Below, piece by piece: positions 1 through 6,828 of a stretch of 7,432 nt of DNA (its first letter is position 1; every line of letters starts with the position of its first letter). The notes under the pieces are model-generated. The model did no database searches. It had not been told where the DNA came from and saw only the letters and a program-made list of their open reading frames with translations. Both the position numbers and the translations under genes were made by a program. This stretch comes from Bryobacterales bacterium (lineage in GTDB: Bacteria > Acidobacteriota > Terriglobia > Bryobacterales > Bryobacteraceae), in NCBI GenBank assembly GCA_003142355.1, contig PLMF01000215.1:33673-41104 (forward strand), in the 5' to 3' direction.

Positions 1-153
1 CCCGGGGCCGAAGCCTTGAGCCAACACACCGGGAGCCGCTGCCGGCGCCGCGGCGCAGGCGGGCCATCCGCGGCCCAGGATGCTACCTCCGACCAAGCTG
101 GCCGCCAGAAAACGGCGCCGGGTCGGCCAAGCTGAATTACCGATTGTGTCCAA
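1..153 (-). CDS. Tat-exported protein, N-terminal part only (runs off left edge)
   Basis: A minus-strand frame is open from 153 to the window edge (51 codons, no stop). It starts with TTG and has a GAGG Shine-Dalgarno 6 nt upstream. The N-terminus carries a textbook twin-arginine signal: residues 11-16 read TRRRFL, followed by a small-residue hydrophobic stretch (AASLVGGSILG, 17-27) and an Ala/Pro-rich region with possible AxA cleavage sites around residues 32-40. It would therefore be exported folded through Tat. It begins only 11 nt after the stop of the GH88 gene, so it is probably the next gene of the same operon. In this context it could be another secreted polysaccharide-degrading enzyme or a Tat-signal oxidoreductase, but the mature part is outside the window and no function can be assigned. 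No ATG or GTG start lies closer to the twin-arginine motif. The TTG choice rests on the SD spacing and the short n-region. Confidence 0.65.
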   Translation of the reverse strand, partial: MDTIGNSAWPTRRRFLAASLVGGSILGRGWPACAAAPAAAPGVLAQGFGPG

Positions 154-159
154 ACTATA

Positions 160-163
160 CCTC
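160..163 (-). promoter_or_regulatory. Shine-Dalgarno of the Tat-exported protein
   Basis: GAGG on the minus strand lies 6 nt upstream of the TTG at 153. It sits between the GH88 stop codon (167-165) and the new start. It decides the TTG start, because no ATG or GTG occurs between it and the twin-arginine codons. Confidence 0.5.
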
Positions 164-164
164 G

Positions 165-2681
165 CTACCGGTGGCTTTCCAGCCACACCAGCGCTTCCAC
201 TAAGTAATAATCGCCGTAAGTCAGTGTGACATCGGCCGGCCGCGTGCTGCACCCGTGGCGCAAGATGCCGGACGGTGTCAGATACCGGTCGATCAGCGAC
301 TGCACAATGCGCGTGCCCTCGCCGCGGTAGCGCGCCGCGCGTGCGGCATCGGGGGCCAGCTCCGAGAGGCGAAGCAGTCCTCCCGCCAGGATCGCCGCCG
401 CCGAAGAATCGCGGTTGCGGAAGAAGACTCCCTCGTCGGAAAGATCGTACCAGGGCACGCCGTCTTCCGGCAGACGATCCAGCGCGAACGCGGCGGTCCT
501 TTCGGCGGCTGCCAGCAATTGCGGATCGCGCGTGGCGCGGAACGCCTCCGTAAAGCCGTAGACCCCCCAGGCCTGGCCGCGCGACCACGCCGAATCGGCC
601 GAGAGGCCCTGGTGCGTGTGCGTGAATGCGATCTCGCCCGGCGGCGTGTGGTTGGGGAAGTCGATGGTCCTCTCGCTCGAAACGAACTTCTGGCGATTGT
701 CGCCCGGGTTGTAATGTACCGATTGAATGGTCGAGCCGTCGTCGCGCACCAGCCACGCGGCGGATCGCAGCGCGTGCTTGCGCCCCAGCTCCAGCCACTG
801 CTGGTCGCCGGTTTCCCTCGTGGCCCACCACCAGATCTGGAGGTTCATCAACGTGTCGATGATGGTGTCGTCGCCGTTGACTCCCCAGGAGGCCGCCAGT
901 TGTGTGAGCGGATTGTAGTGCGCCTTCAGCCGCTCGGCCGCGCGCAAGCCCCCCGCGCGGTACTGGGCGTCCTTGGTGGCCTCATACGCGAAAACCGAGG
1001 AGTAGTAGTTCAGGAAGCCGGCGTCGTGGTTCTGCTTGCTCTCGTTGCCGATCAGGCGCGAGGTCCAGAGCTCGGCCCACTTCCGGTATCGTTCGTCGTG
1101 CGTGTAGCCGTAAAGCTTCCAGAGCTCGCCCGGCCAGAAGGAGCCAGTCCAGAAGTAGCCCTCCTGGTCTTTCCACTCGCCCGTCGAGTTGCTGCCTTCG
1201 GTGAAGAATCCGCCGCCGCCGTTTTTTTCGGCGGACCCGGGCTTGTTGGCGGCGATCGCCGGCTCGTACCGGCGCGCGGTGCGGTCCGCCGCCTGCTGCA
1301 ACAGCGCGATGGCCTGCGCGTAAGTGCGATGCCCGGCGGCTTCCAGCGTGTCCGTTGGCGCCGGTTGCGGCGCGGCGGCCTTGGATACCACTTCCATCCG
1401 GGCCGGTTGCGCCAGCCGCTCGCTCGTCTGGTTCACGTAAGCCAGGAAGCGCTCGCGCGTGGGCCGCGCCGAATTCGCCGGCGCCAGCGTGCCGCCCATC
1501 AGCCGCTCGGCGGGGGTCCGCGATTTGACGATGAGACTCTCGCTGCCTTCCTGGTCCCAGATCGCCGCTGCATACCACTCGGCAACGCCGTTCCGCGGCG
1601 CCAGCCGGATCAGGTAATTGGCGGCATCCGAGATCATCCCGGCCGATTCGTCCTGGCGGATGAAAATCGCCACGCCCAGGTTCTCGTCGGGAAGCTCCAC
1701 CGTCATGGCTTTGGCGCCGGGCGCCACCACCTGGTGTCCCCAAGTGGCGACCGCTTCGACGGCCGCATTGGGCGCGAGATGCAACGGGTCGATGCCCGGT
1801 TTCCTGGGCGCGGCGGCCGCCAGCGTCAGCCCTTGGGAATCGCCTATGGCGATGCGGTGGTGGAAGCCGTGCTCGCCGGCCCACTGCGTGAAGCGGCTCA
1901 CCAGGTCCACCGTGCGGCCGCCGATCTTCCAAGCCTTGTATTCGATCTCGCCGACGGCGCGCACCGGGCCGCTCGCCAGCACGCGCCACTTCCGCTCACC
2001 GGCGTCCGCCACCGGCTGCGACTGGCCGTCGATCACCGCGGCGATCGAGCCGATGCCGCGCGTCGGATCCACCTTGAAGATGTCCCGCCCCAGCGGCGTC
2101 TCCTGGTGGTAGACGTACTCCGGAGAGGCAAACAGGTCGAGGTACAGGCCGGGCCGCCGCTTGCCGTAGAGATCGATGGCGTTGCGCTTGTCGAAATAAA
2201 TGCGCCAGGCGGCCTCTTCGGATTCCCATCCGAGGCCTTCGTAGCGCATGTCGAACTTGGCCTCCGTGCGCTGGGGATAGCGGCTGCGCAATCGAAGAAT
2301 GGAGGCCTGGTCTCCGTAGGCGACCGTCGCAATGCGCGTCTGGTGGGGCGCGAGGTCGATCTGGAAAACCAGCTCGTCGTACTTGCCGTCGCCATCCAGG
2401 TCGTCGGCCTGCGAGGCCAGCTCGATGGTCTGAAGCGTGGTTGCGTCCTCGTCGAGCGTGGCGGCGTTGCTGGTGGTGACGATGGAGTTACCCGCGTTGA
2501 AATCGGGCGCGATGCGCTTGAGGACGGCCACCGGCACCACGATATCCTCGGCCATGCGCGTCTGGGCAGTCGGGTTGGTGATGGCGAGTTTGAGAACTTT
2601 GATGCGCGGAGCCGCCTCGAGGATGCCGCCCGCGGCTGCCAGTGCCAGCGCGCAGACGGCGGTCTTTCCTCCAATGCTCAT
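165..2681 (-). CDS. Secreted DUF4861-GH88 fusion, unsaturated glucuronyl/uronyl hydrolase
   Basis: This 838-residue protein has two domains. Residues 1-23 form a signal peptide, so it should act in the periplasm or outside the cell. Residues about 25-425 match the DUF4861 type, including an acidic calcium-loop-like motif [11 protein letters not shown] (94-104). An Ala/Pro-rich linker (about 432-448) leads to a GH88 domain (about 450-838), close to the usual size of a free-standing GH88 enzyme. GH88 enzymes hydrolyse the terminal 4,5-unsaturated uronic acid left by polysaccharide lyases. The family's two key aspartates appear to be present: HDAGF with D553 (Asp88 of Bacillus GL1 UGL) and IIDTLMN with D609 (Asp149). 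The conserved WSRGQAW (699-705) and [10 protein letters not shown] (822-831) are also there. The ATG at 2681 overlaps the isomerase stop by ATGA, and an open upstream extension in frame is only shadow of that gene. The polymer acted on cannot be read from the sequence. The role of DUF4861 is unknown. Confidence 0.92.
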   Translation of the reverse strand: MSIGGKTAVCALALAAAGGILEAAPRIKVLKLAITNPTAQTRMAEDIVVPVAVLKRIAPDFNAGNSIVTTSNAATLDEDATTLQTIELASQADDLDGDGKYDELVFQIDLAPHQTRIATVAYGDQASILRLRSRYPQRTEAKFDMRYEGLGWESEEAAWRIYFDKRNAIDLYGKRRPGLYLDLFASPEYVYHQETPLGRDIFKVDPTRGIGSIAAVIDGQSQPVADAGERKWRVLASGPVRAVGEIEYKAWKIGGRTVDLVSRFTQWAGEHGFHHRIAIGDSQGLTLAAAAPRKPGIDPLHLAPNAAVEAVATWGHQVVAPGAKAMTVELPDENLGVAIFIRQDESAGMISDAANYLIRLAPRNGVAEWYAAAIWDQEGSESLIVKSRTPAERLMGGTLAPANSARPTRERFLAYVNQTSERLAQPARMEVVSKAAAPQPAPTDTLEAAGHRTYAQAIALLQQAADRTARRYEPAIAANKPGSAEKNGGGGFFTEGSNSTGEWKDQEGYFWTGSFWPGELWKLYGYTHDERYRKWAELWTSRLIGNESKQNHDAGFLNYYSSVFAYEATKDAQYRAGGLRAAERLKAHYNPLTQLAASWGVNGDDTIIDTLMNLQIWWWATRETGDQQWLELGRKHALRSAAWLVRDDGSTIQSVHYNPGDNRQKFVSSERTIDFPNHTPPGEIAFTHTHQGLSADSAWSRGQAWGVYGFTEAFRATRDPQLLAAAERTAAFALDRLPEDGVPWYDLSDEGVFFRNRDSSAAAILAGGLLRLSELAPDAARAARYRGEGTRIVQSLIDRYLTPSGILRHGCSTRPADVTLTYGDYYLVEALVWLESHR

Positions 2682-3508
2682 TTCTTTTCGTGTGCGGCTT
2701 CCAGGCCCGACCCGCCCTTCGCGTACTCCGGTTGCACGTTGACCACTCCGAACTGGCGGTCCGCCGTTTCGCGGTGCGCCGCCATCATCCACATGAAACC
2801 GATCGAGCTGCCGGGCGCCGCCACGTTGGGATGGTAGCCCTCGGGCATCACCACCACATCGCCTTCGCGCACCGCTACGATCAGTTCGGGATCTTGCGGA
2901 CTGGTGTAGACCAGTTGCAGGCCCCAGGCGGGCGCAGGCATATCGATATACAGGTAGGCCTCTTCGAGCATGGCGGCGTGCTCGTGCGGCGGCCAGGAGG
3001 CCCAATTCCCCGGCTTGACGAAGGTGACGCCGGCCACGATTCTGCCCGCTTCCACGTTCTTGCCGATCAGGATGTGGAGGTCGCGTTGGTCGGTTGGCCC
3101 GCCCGTCAGGAAATGCAGCGTGGGAGTCTTCTGCACCTCGGCAAACGAGACGAACTTCAGCGGATACTGGCCGGTGACCGGCGCCGAAACTTCCGCCAGG
3201 TCGCATCCCGAGTCCAAGGGGGTCACGCGGACGGCGGAGTCTCGCGGAACGTACAGAGCGTCGTAGCGGCCCATCTCGAAGCGCTTCGCCGCCACCTCCA
3301 CCGCGGCGCGGCCGCCCAGGCAGACCAAACCGGTTTCGTGCGTGCCCGTCGGGAATTCGAGCGGGGCGTCGCCGGAGCCGAGAATAATTCTGCCGTAATG
3401 CAGGTTGGTTACCGCCGCCTTTTCCGGGGCCAGCCAGCGCGTGCGCCCCTTCTGTTTATTGGTCGCGCGAACCACGCAGCGCTCTTGGTTTAGAATCGAT
3501 GCCGCCAT
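2678..3508 (-). CDS. KduI/IolB-family sugar-acid isomerase (bicupin)
   Basis: The 276-residue protein has no signal peptide, so it is cytoplasmic. Length and architecture (two cupin halves) match the KduI/IolB family, whose members isomerise 5-keto-4-deoxyuronate (KduI) or 5-deoxyglucuronate (IolB). The C-terminal cupin shows [20 protein letters not shown] (168-187) and [12 protein letters not shown] (216-227), with presumptive metal ligands H175, H177, E182 and H226. HxHx4E is the KduI spacing, while the flanking WPPH and EGYHP words resemble IolB. No myo-inositol genes are nearby, and its stop overlaps the start of the GH88 gene. A role in isomerising the free unsaturated uronate product is therefore the better inference, but IolB activity is not excluded. 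The ATG at 3508 is chosen because AGGAGG lies 10 nt upstream. A GTG at 3562 in the same frame would add 18 residues and has no SD. Confidence 0.85.
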   Translation of the reverse strand: MAASILNQERCVVRATNKQKGRTRWLAPEKAAVTNLHYGRIILGSGDAPLEFPTGTHETGLVCLGGRAAVEVAAKRFEMGRYDALYVPRDSAVRVTPLDSGCDLAEVSAPVTGQYPLKFVSFAEVQKTPTLHFLTGGPTDQRDLHILIGKNVEAGRIVAGVTFVKPGNWASWPPHEHAAMLEEAYLYIDMPAPAWGLQLVYTSPQDPELIVAVREGDVVVMPEGYHPNVAAPGSSIGFMWMMAAHRETADRQFGVVNVQPEYAKGGSGLEAAHEKK

Positions 3509-3518
3509 GTTGATCCAG

Positions 3519-3524
3519 CCTCCT
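3519..3524 (-). promoter_or_regulatory. Shine-Dalgarno of the KduI/IolB-family gene
   Basis: A full AGGAGG on the minus strand sits 10 nt upstream of the ATG at 3508. The spacing is slightly long, but the site is perfect. It settles the start in favour of ATG 3508 over GTG 3562, which it lies downstream of. Confidence 0.6.
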
Positions 3525-3587
3525 GAATCACAAGAATAACAATGTGTAGCGGTGAAGGCCACAGTTCAACGGACGCCGGGCCGGCCG

Positions 3588-5024
3588 CTAACGCCGTGCG
3601 ATGTAGACGATATGCGTCTGCATGAACTCATACAGGCCGTGCTTGCCATCGGCGCCGCCGATGCCGCTCTTGCGCCAGCCGGCGTGGAAGCCCTGCATGG
3701 CTTCGAAGTTCTCGCGGTTGATATAGGTCTCGCCGAAACGGATCTCGCGGCAGGCCTTGAGGGCGACGTTCAGGTCGCGCGTGTAAATGGACGAGGTCAG
3801 CCCGTAGTCGGAATCGTTGGCGCAGGCGATGGCTTCGTCCAGGTCGTTGAAGGTCACAACAGGGATCACCGGGCCGAATATTTCGCGGCGGATAATCTCC
3901 ATTTCCTGGCGGCAACCGGTGAGAACCGTCGGCTGGTAGAAATAGCCGCTCTCGCCCGGACCGCGCCCGCCGCCGGTGGTGATGGTGGCGCCGGCCGCCA
4001 CCGCGCCGCGAACCAGCGTGTCCACCTTGCGGAAGCCGGCCTGGTTGATGAGCGGGCCGTAATCGACGGATTCATCGGCCAGCGGGTCGCCGAAGCGAGT
4101 GGCCTTCATGGCCGCGGTCAGCTTCTCCACAAACTCGTCGGCGACGTGGCGCTGGACGTACACGCGTTCGGCGCAGTTGCAGACCTGGCCGCTGTTAATC
4201 ACACGGGAGGCCTTGACGGCTTCGACGGCCAGGCCCATGTCGGCATCGGCCATGACGATGGCGGGGGCCTTTCCGCCCAATTCGAGATTGACCTTGGTGA
4301 TGTTGGGGGCGGCGGCCGCCATGATGGCCGAACCGGTCTCCACGCTGCCCGTGAAACTGATCATTCCGATGCGCGGCGAGGAAGCCAAAGCCTTGCCGGC
4401 AGACGCGCCGCGCCCAAATACCACGTTGATGACGCCCGGCGGCAGATCGGTTTCCGCCACCAGCTCGCAGAATTTGACGGCGTTGTGGGGTGTTTCCTCG
4501 CTGGGCTTGATCACAATCGTGTTCCCGGTGACCAGGGCGGGAGCGGCCTTGCGGGCGATCAGAAAGAACGGGAAATTCCAGGGCAGGATGCCGCCGATCA
4601 CGCCGATGGGCTGGCGGAACAGGAAGATGGTTTCGCCCGGGCGATCGCTTTCCAGAATCTCTCCCTCCATGCGGCGCGCCCATTCGGCCATGTAATCCAG
4701 ATAGTCGGCGGTGAAGGAGACCTCGACGCGGGCCAGTCCCAGAACCTTGCCCTGCTCTTCGGTGATCGCGCGCGCCAGCGGTTCGACGTGGTCGCGGATC
4801 CTGGCGGCAATCGCGCGCAGCGCCTGGGCGCGCTCGATGGCCGGACGTTTGGCCCAACCGCTTTGGGCCGCTTCGGCCGCCGAGACGGCCGCCTCCACAT
4901 CCGCCTGGCTGCTATCCGGCACGCTGCAGATCGTCTGGCCCGTGGAAGGGTTGGTCACTTCGATGCGATTTGTGCCGCTCGACGGAACGAATTTGCCGTC
5001 GATGAAGTTGTGGTAATTCTGCAC
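3588..5024 (-). CDS. aldA: Lactaldehyde/glycolaldehyde dehydrogenase, AldA type
   Basis: The 478-residue NAD-dependent aldehyde dehydrogenase is recognisable along its full length as the AldA type, which oxidises L-lactaldehyde to L-lactate and glycolaldehyde to glycolate. E. coli AldA has 479 residues. Long words are shared with it from memory, for example ILPWNFPFFLIARK (146-159), NITKVNLELGGKAPAIVM (241-258) and NRENFEAMQGFHAGWRKSG (436-454). Catalytic residues are in place: N150 in PWNF, K173 in KPSE, general base E248, and nucleophile C282 in GQVC. R158 and H447 correspond to substrate-site residues of AldA. The start is GTG, 11 nt after the YIP1 stop, with only a weak GAGA-like SD. An in-frame TAG lies just upstream, so no longer start is possible. 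Lactaldehyde arises from rhamnose and fucose, which fits a cluster degrading a deoxysugar-containing uronic polymer. That link is inference. Confidence 0.94.
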   Translation of the reverse strand: MQNYHNFIDGKFVPSSGTNRIEVTNPSTGQTICSVPDSSQADVEAAVSAAEAAQSGWAKRPAIERAQALRAIAARIRDHVEPLARAITEEQGKVLGLARVEVSFTADYLDYMAEWARRMEGEILESDRPGETIFLFRQPIGVIGGILPWNFPFFLIARKAAPALVTGNTIVIKPSEETPHNAVKFCELVAETDLPPGVINVVFGRGASAGKALASSPRIGMISFTGSVETGSAIMAAAAPNITKVNLELGGKAPAIVMADADMGLAVEAVKASRVINSGQVCNCAERVYVQRHVADEFVEKLTAAMKATRFGDPLADESVDYGPLINQAGFRKVDTLVRGAVAAGATITTGGGRGPGESGYFYQPTVLTGCRQEMEIIRREIFGPVIPVVTFNDLDEAIACANDSDYGLTSSIYTRDLNVALKACREIRFGETYINRENFEAMQGFHAGWRKSGIGGADGKHGLYEFMQTHIVYIARR

Positions 5025-5035
5025 GCAAGCTTTTC

Positions 5036-5800
5036 TCAGCTAAAGATCCCCGCCACCGTGGCGCCGAGCAGCACCAGCACAGCCCACGGCAGAACTACCG
5101 CGAATAGCGCCCCGCCGAAGGACAGCCTCTTCCCGGCGGCGGCTTTGATTCCGACGGCGGTCAGCAGAATCGTCCAGATCGTGAACAGATCCAAGGCCGT
5201 GGCCACCGTGTACAGAAACTTCGGGGTGCTGATCGGGTCCATGAACGCCGCCGGATTGAACGCCAGCGGGTTGACCAGGTTGAACTCGTCCGGGCTTTTC
5301 AGAAACATGACCACGATCGCCAGCGCGTGCTTCAGGATGCCGGGCAGCCCGGCATAACAGACGATGGCGAATACCTGCTTGAACTTGACCCCCGCCGACA
5401 TCATCCCGCTGGCAATCCCCAGCACGATGGCGGCCGAGATCAGGTACATGAGCGGAACCATGACGATGGTCCCGAAGTAATACCCAATGCCCATGATCTT
5501 GGTCTGCAGGGCGATGGCCGCATCCCGTTTCTCCGCCGGGATCCGCTCCATCTGCTGCTGCACGCGCGCACTGGTCTCCATCTGGTGCCGCAGGAAGCGC
5601 TCCCATCCCACGTGCTGCCCGTACAGGAAGTAAAAGGCCACGCCGGCCACAATCACCAGCAGCAGCGGAACCAGCCAGCGCGGCCGCTCCGCAATATCCG
5701 CAAACGTCTTGCCCGGCTCGAAAAAGACGCCGGTCAGCCTCGAGAATTCGCCCATCCCCGCCGGTTCCGGCTCCACCGCCGGTGCGTTTTCAGGTGTCAT
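5036..5800 (-). CDS. YIP1-family integral membrane protein
   Basis: The 254-residue protein begins with an acidic, Pro/Ala-rich tail (MTPENAPAVEPEPAG), then FSRLTGVFFEPGKTFADI (19-36), the pattern typical of the start of a bacterial YIP1 domain. About five membrane segments follow, near 43-60, 108-130, 145-166, 195-218 and 230-252. A charged, Gln-rich loop (about 66-100) lies between the first two. The molecular role of bacterial YIP1 proteins is not established. It is the first gene of the minus-strand cluster and ends 11 nt before aldA, but nothing in the sequence ties it to sugar metabolism. ATG 5800 is chosen because the encoded N-terminus is normal for the family. An in-frame extension upstream to 5920 would overlap the divergent lipoprotein start and is rejected. 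The nearest SD-like GGAG is 15 nt from the ATG, which is too far. ATG 5755 is an alternative start. Confidence 0.8.
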   Translation of the reverse strand: MTPENAPAVEPEPAGMGEFSRLTGVFFEPGKTFADIAERPRWLVPLLLVIVAGVAFYFLYGQHVGWERFLRHQMETSARVQQQMERIPAEKRDAAIALQTKIMGIGYYFGTIVMVPLMYLISAAIVLGIASGMMSAGVKFKQVFAIVCYAGLPGILKHALAIVVMFLKSPDEFNLVNPLAFNPAAFMDPISTPKFLYTVATALDLFTIWTILLTAVGIKAAAGKRLSFGGALFAVVLPWAVLVLLGATVAGIFS

Positions 5801-5846
5801 ATCAGCACGATTGTACTCCAGTCCGCCGCCGCCTGCTCGGCTGGCG

Positions 5847-5875
5847 TGGAACAAAACGCGCCCCGGTTGCGTATC
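5847..5875 (+). promoter_or_regulatory. Candidate ECF-sigma-type promoter of the DUF4097 lipoprotein
   Basis: TGGAAC (5847-5852) and CGTATC (5870-5875) are separated by 17 nt. This resembles the GAAC / CGT(A/C)T pattern recognised by many extracytoplasmic-function sigma factors. Transcription would start near 5881, leaving a leader of about 14 nt that still contains the GAGG Shine-Dalgarno. No comparable sigma-70 pair is visible on this strand in the gap. The motif is short and a chance match is possible. Confidence 0.35.
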
Positions 5876-5884
5876 CTGTGATTC

Positions 5885-5888
5885 GAGG
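5885..5888 (+). promoter_or_regulatory. Shine-Dalgarno of the DUF4097 lipoprotein
   Basis: GAGG lies 6 nt before the ATG at 5895. With the lipoprotein signal that begins right at this ATG, it fixes the start and excludes the longer in-frame reading that begins at 5709. Confidence 0.6.
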
Positions 5889-5894
5889 CCAATT

Positions 5895-6827
5895 ATGCGC
5901 GCGAAGCTCCTTCTTCCCATCCTGGCGGCCGCCCTGCTCGGCCTGGCAGCCTGCGATTTCGAGGATTTCGGCGGGTTCGACCGCTATCGTCAGGACTTTC
6001 ACTACACCTATCCCCTGAAATCCAGCGGGAGGCTTTTGGTCGAGACCTTTAACGGCTCCGTCGAGGTTTCCGGCTGGGACCAGGAAACCGTGGACATCAG
6101 CGGCTCCAAGTACGGCCGCACCCAGGAAGCCGCCGACGCGCTCAAAGTCGCCATCGACAACAGTCCCGATTCGGTTTCCATCCGCGTGCCGCGCCCTTCG
6201 GACCGCCGCGGCAACATGGGAGCGCGTTTCGTCATCAAGATCCCGCGCGCGGCGTATGTGGATCGCATTTTCACTTCCAACGGCGCCATCCGCACGTTGG
6301 ATGGCAGCGGCCCGGCGCGGCTGCGCACCTCCAATGGAGCCATCCGCGTGCAGGCCCTGCGCGGCAGCCTGGACGCCCAGACCAGCAACGGCTCCGTCGA
6401 GTTGATCGACGTCGATGGCGACGCGAGGGTCCATACCTCGAACGGCCATATCCGCACCGAGGGGCTGCGCGGATCGCTCGAAGCCGGCACTTCGAACAGC
6501 AGCATCAACGCCCGCCTCGAGCAAGTCCCGGCGGGCCGGCCGGTGCGCCTGGAAACCACCAACTCCAGCGTCGAATTGAGCGTGCCGGCCAACTTTGCCA
6601 ACGATATCCGCGTGAGCACCAGCAACGGCGGGATCACCCTGCACATGCCCTACCAGGTGAACGCCCACGTCATGGCGCGGACCAATAATTCTTCCATCTC
6701 CTCCGACTTCGAAGTCAGGATGCAGGGCGAATTCAGCAAGAACCGCCTGGAAGGCACCATTGGAAACGGCGGCCCGCTGATCGACCTGAGCACCTCCAAC
6801 GGGAGCATCCGCCTGCTGAAGATGTAG
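5895..6827 (+). CDS. DUF4097-family beta-solenoid lipoprotein
   Basis: The 310-residue protein starts with a lipoprotein signal peptide (MRAKLLLPILAAALLGLAAC). The lipobox is LAAC, with the lipidated cysteine at residue 20 and Asp at +2. From residue about 45 it is built of short beta strands separated by turns of the form T-S-N-G/S. The turn asparagines fall at 53, 129, 147, 165, 183, 201, 223, 244, 265 and 302. Five consecutive ones (129-201) are exactly 18 residues apart, then spacing shifts to 21-22. This is the pattern of the DUF4097 family, often annotated as putative adhesins, with a right-handed beta-solenoid fold. The function is unknown; surface or periplasmic scaffolding is inference. 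It is transcribed alone, divergent from the YIP1 gene and convergent with the thioredoxin-like gene, whose stop is one base away. Confidence 0.88.
   Translation: MRAKLLLPILAAALLGLAACDFEDFGGFDRYRQDFHYTYPLKSSGRLLVETFNGSVEVSGWDQETVDISGSKYGRTQEAADALKVAIDNSPDSVSIRVPRPSDRRGNMGARFVIKIPRAAYVDRIFTSNGAIRTLDGSGPARLRTSNGAIRVQALRGSLDAQTSNGSVELIDVDGDARVHTSNGHIRTEGLRGSLEAGTSNSSINARLEQVPAGRPVRLETTNSSVELSVPANFANDIRVSTSNGGITLHMPYQVNAHVMARTNNSSISSDFEVRMQGEFSKNRLEGTIGNGGPLIDLSTSNGSIRLLKM
6273..6542 (+). repeat. Five 18-residue solenoid repeats (54-nt period)
   Basis: Inside the DUF4097 lipoprotein, residues 127-216 form five consecutive units of 18 residues, each beginning TSNG or TSNS and followed by an alternating hydrophobic strand (for example AIRTLDG, AIRVQALRG, SVELIDVDG). 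Units are clearly related in protein but well diverged in DNA, so this is an old structural repeat, not a recent slippage product. Irregular 21-residue units follow. Confidence 0.75.
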
Positions 6828-6828
6828 A

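Noticed and set aside
1221..1228. A-AAA-AAC slippery heptamer (GH88 strand) near the domain linker, possible -1 frameshift
   Set aside because: The zero frame continues into an intact catalytic domain, no clear downstream stem-loop or pseudoknot was identified, and the -1 product would only be an 80-odd-residue Arg-rich tail. Most likely incidental.
255..2837. An 860-codon open frame on the plus strand opposite the GH88 gene
   Set aside because: It is antisense to a gene with clear catalytic motifs. Its product is Arg/Gly/Val-rich without recognisable domains, as expected from GC-rich DNA with few AT-rich stop codons.
2682..3206. In-frame upstream extension of the GH88 protein
   Set aside because: It lies entirely over the isomerase coding region and reads as Arg-rich shadow. 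ATG 2681 begins a proper signal peptide.
3533..3550. CACA-N10-TGTG inverted repeat as an operator in the aldA-isomerase gap
   Set aside because: Four-base arms are expected by chance, and it does not match the operator patterns I know for uronate regulators.
3509..3562. 18-residue N-terminal extension of the isomerase from GTG 3562
   Set aside because: No SD precedes it, the extension is Cys-rich and atypical, and a perfect AGGAGG sits before ATG 3508.
3578..3587. GGCCGGCC palindrome just after the aldA stop as a terminator
   Set aside because: The palindrome leaves no loop and has no T-run after it. It is a common word in GC-rich DNA.
3552..5357. A 601-codon open frame on the plus strand opposite aldA
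   Set aside because: It is the complement of the strongly recognised AldA sequence. The Gly/His/Asp-rich translation shows no domain, and it also runs into the YIP1 gene.
5802..6668. 288-codon minus-strand open frame opposite the DUF4097 gene
   Set aside because: It is a shadow of the repeat-bearing lipoprotein, with no SD or domain pattern, and it crosses the divergent promoter region.
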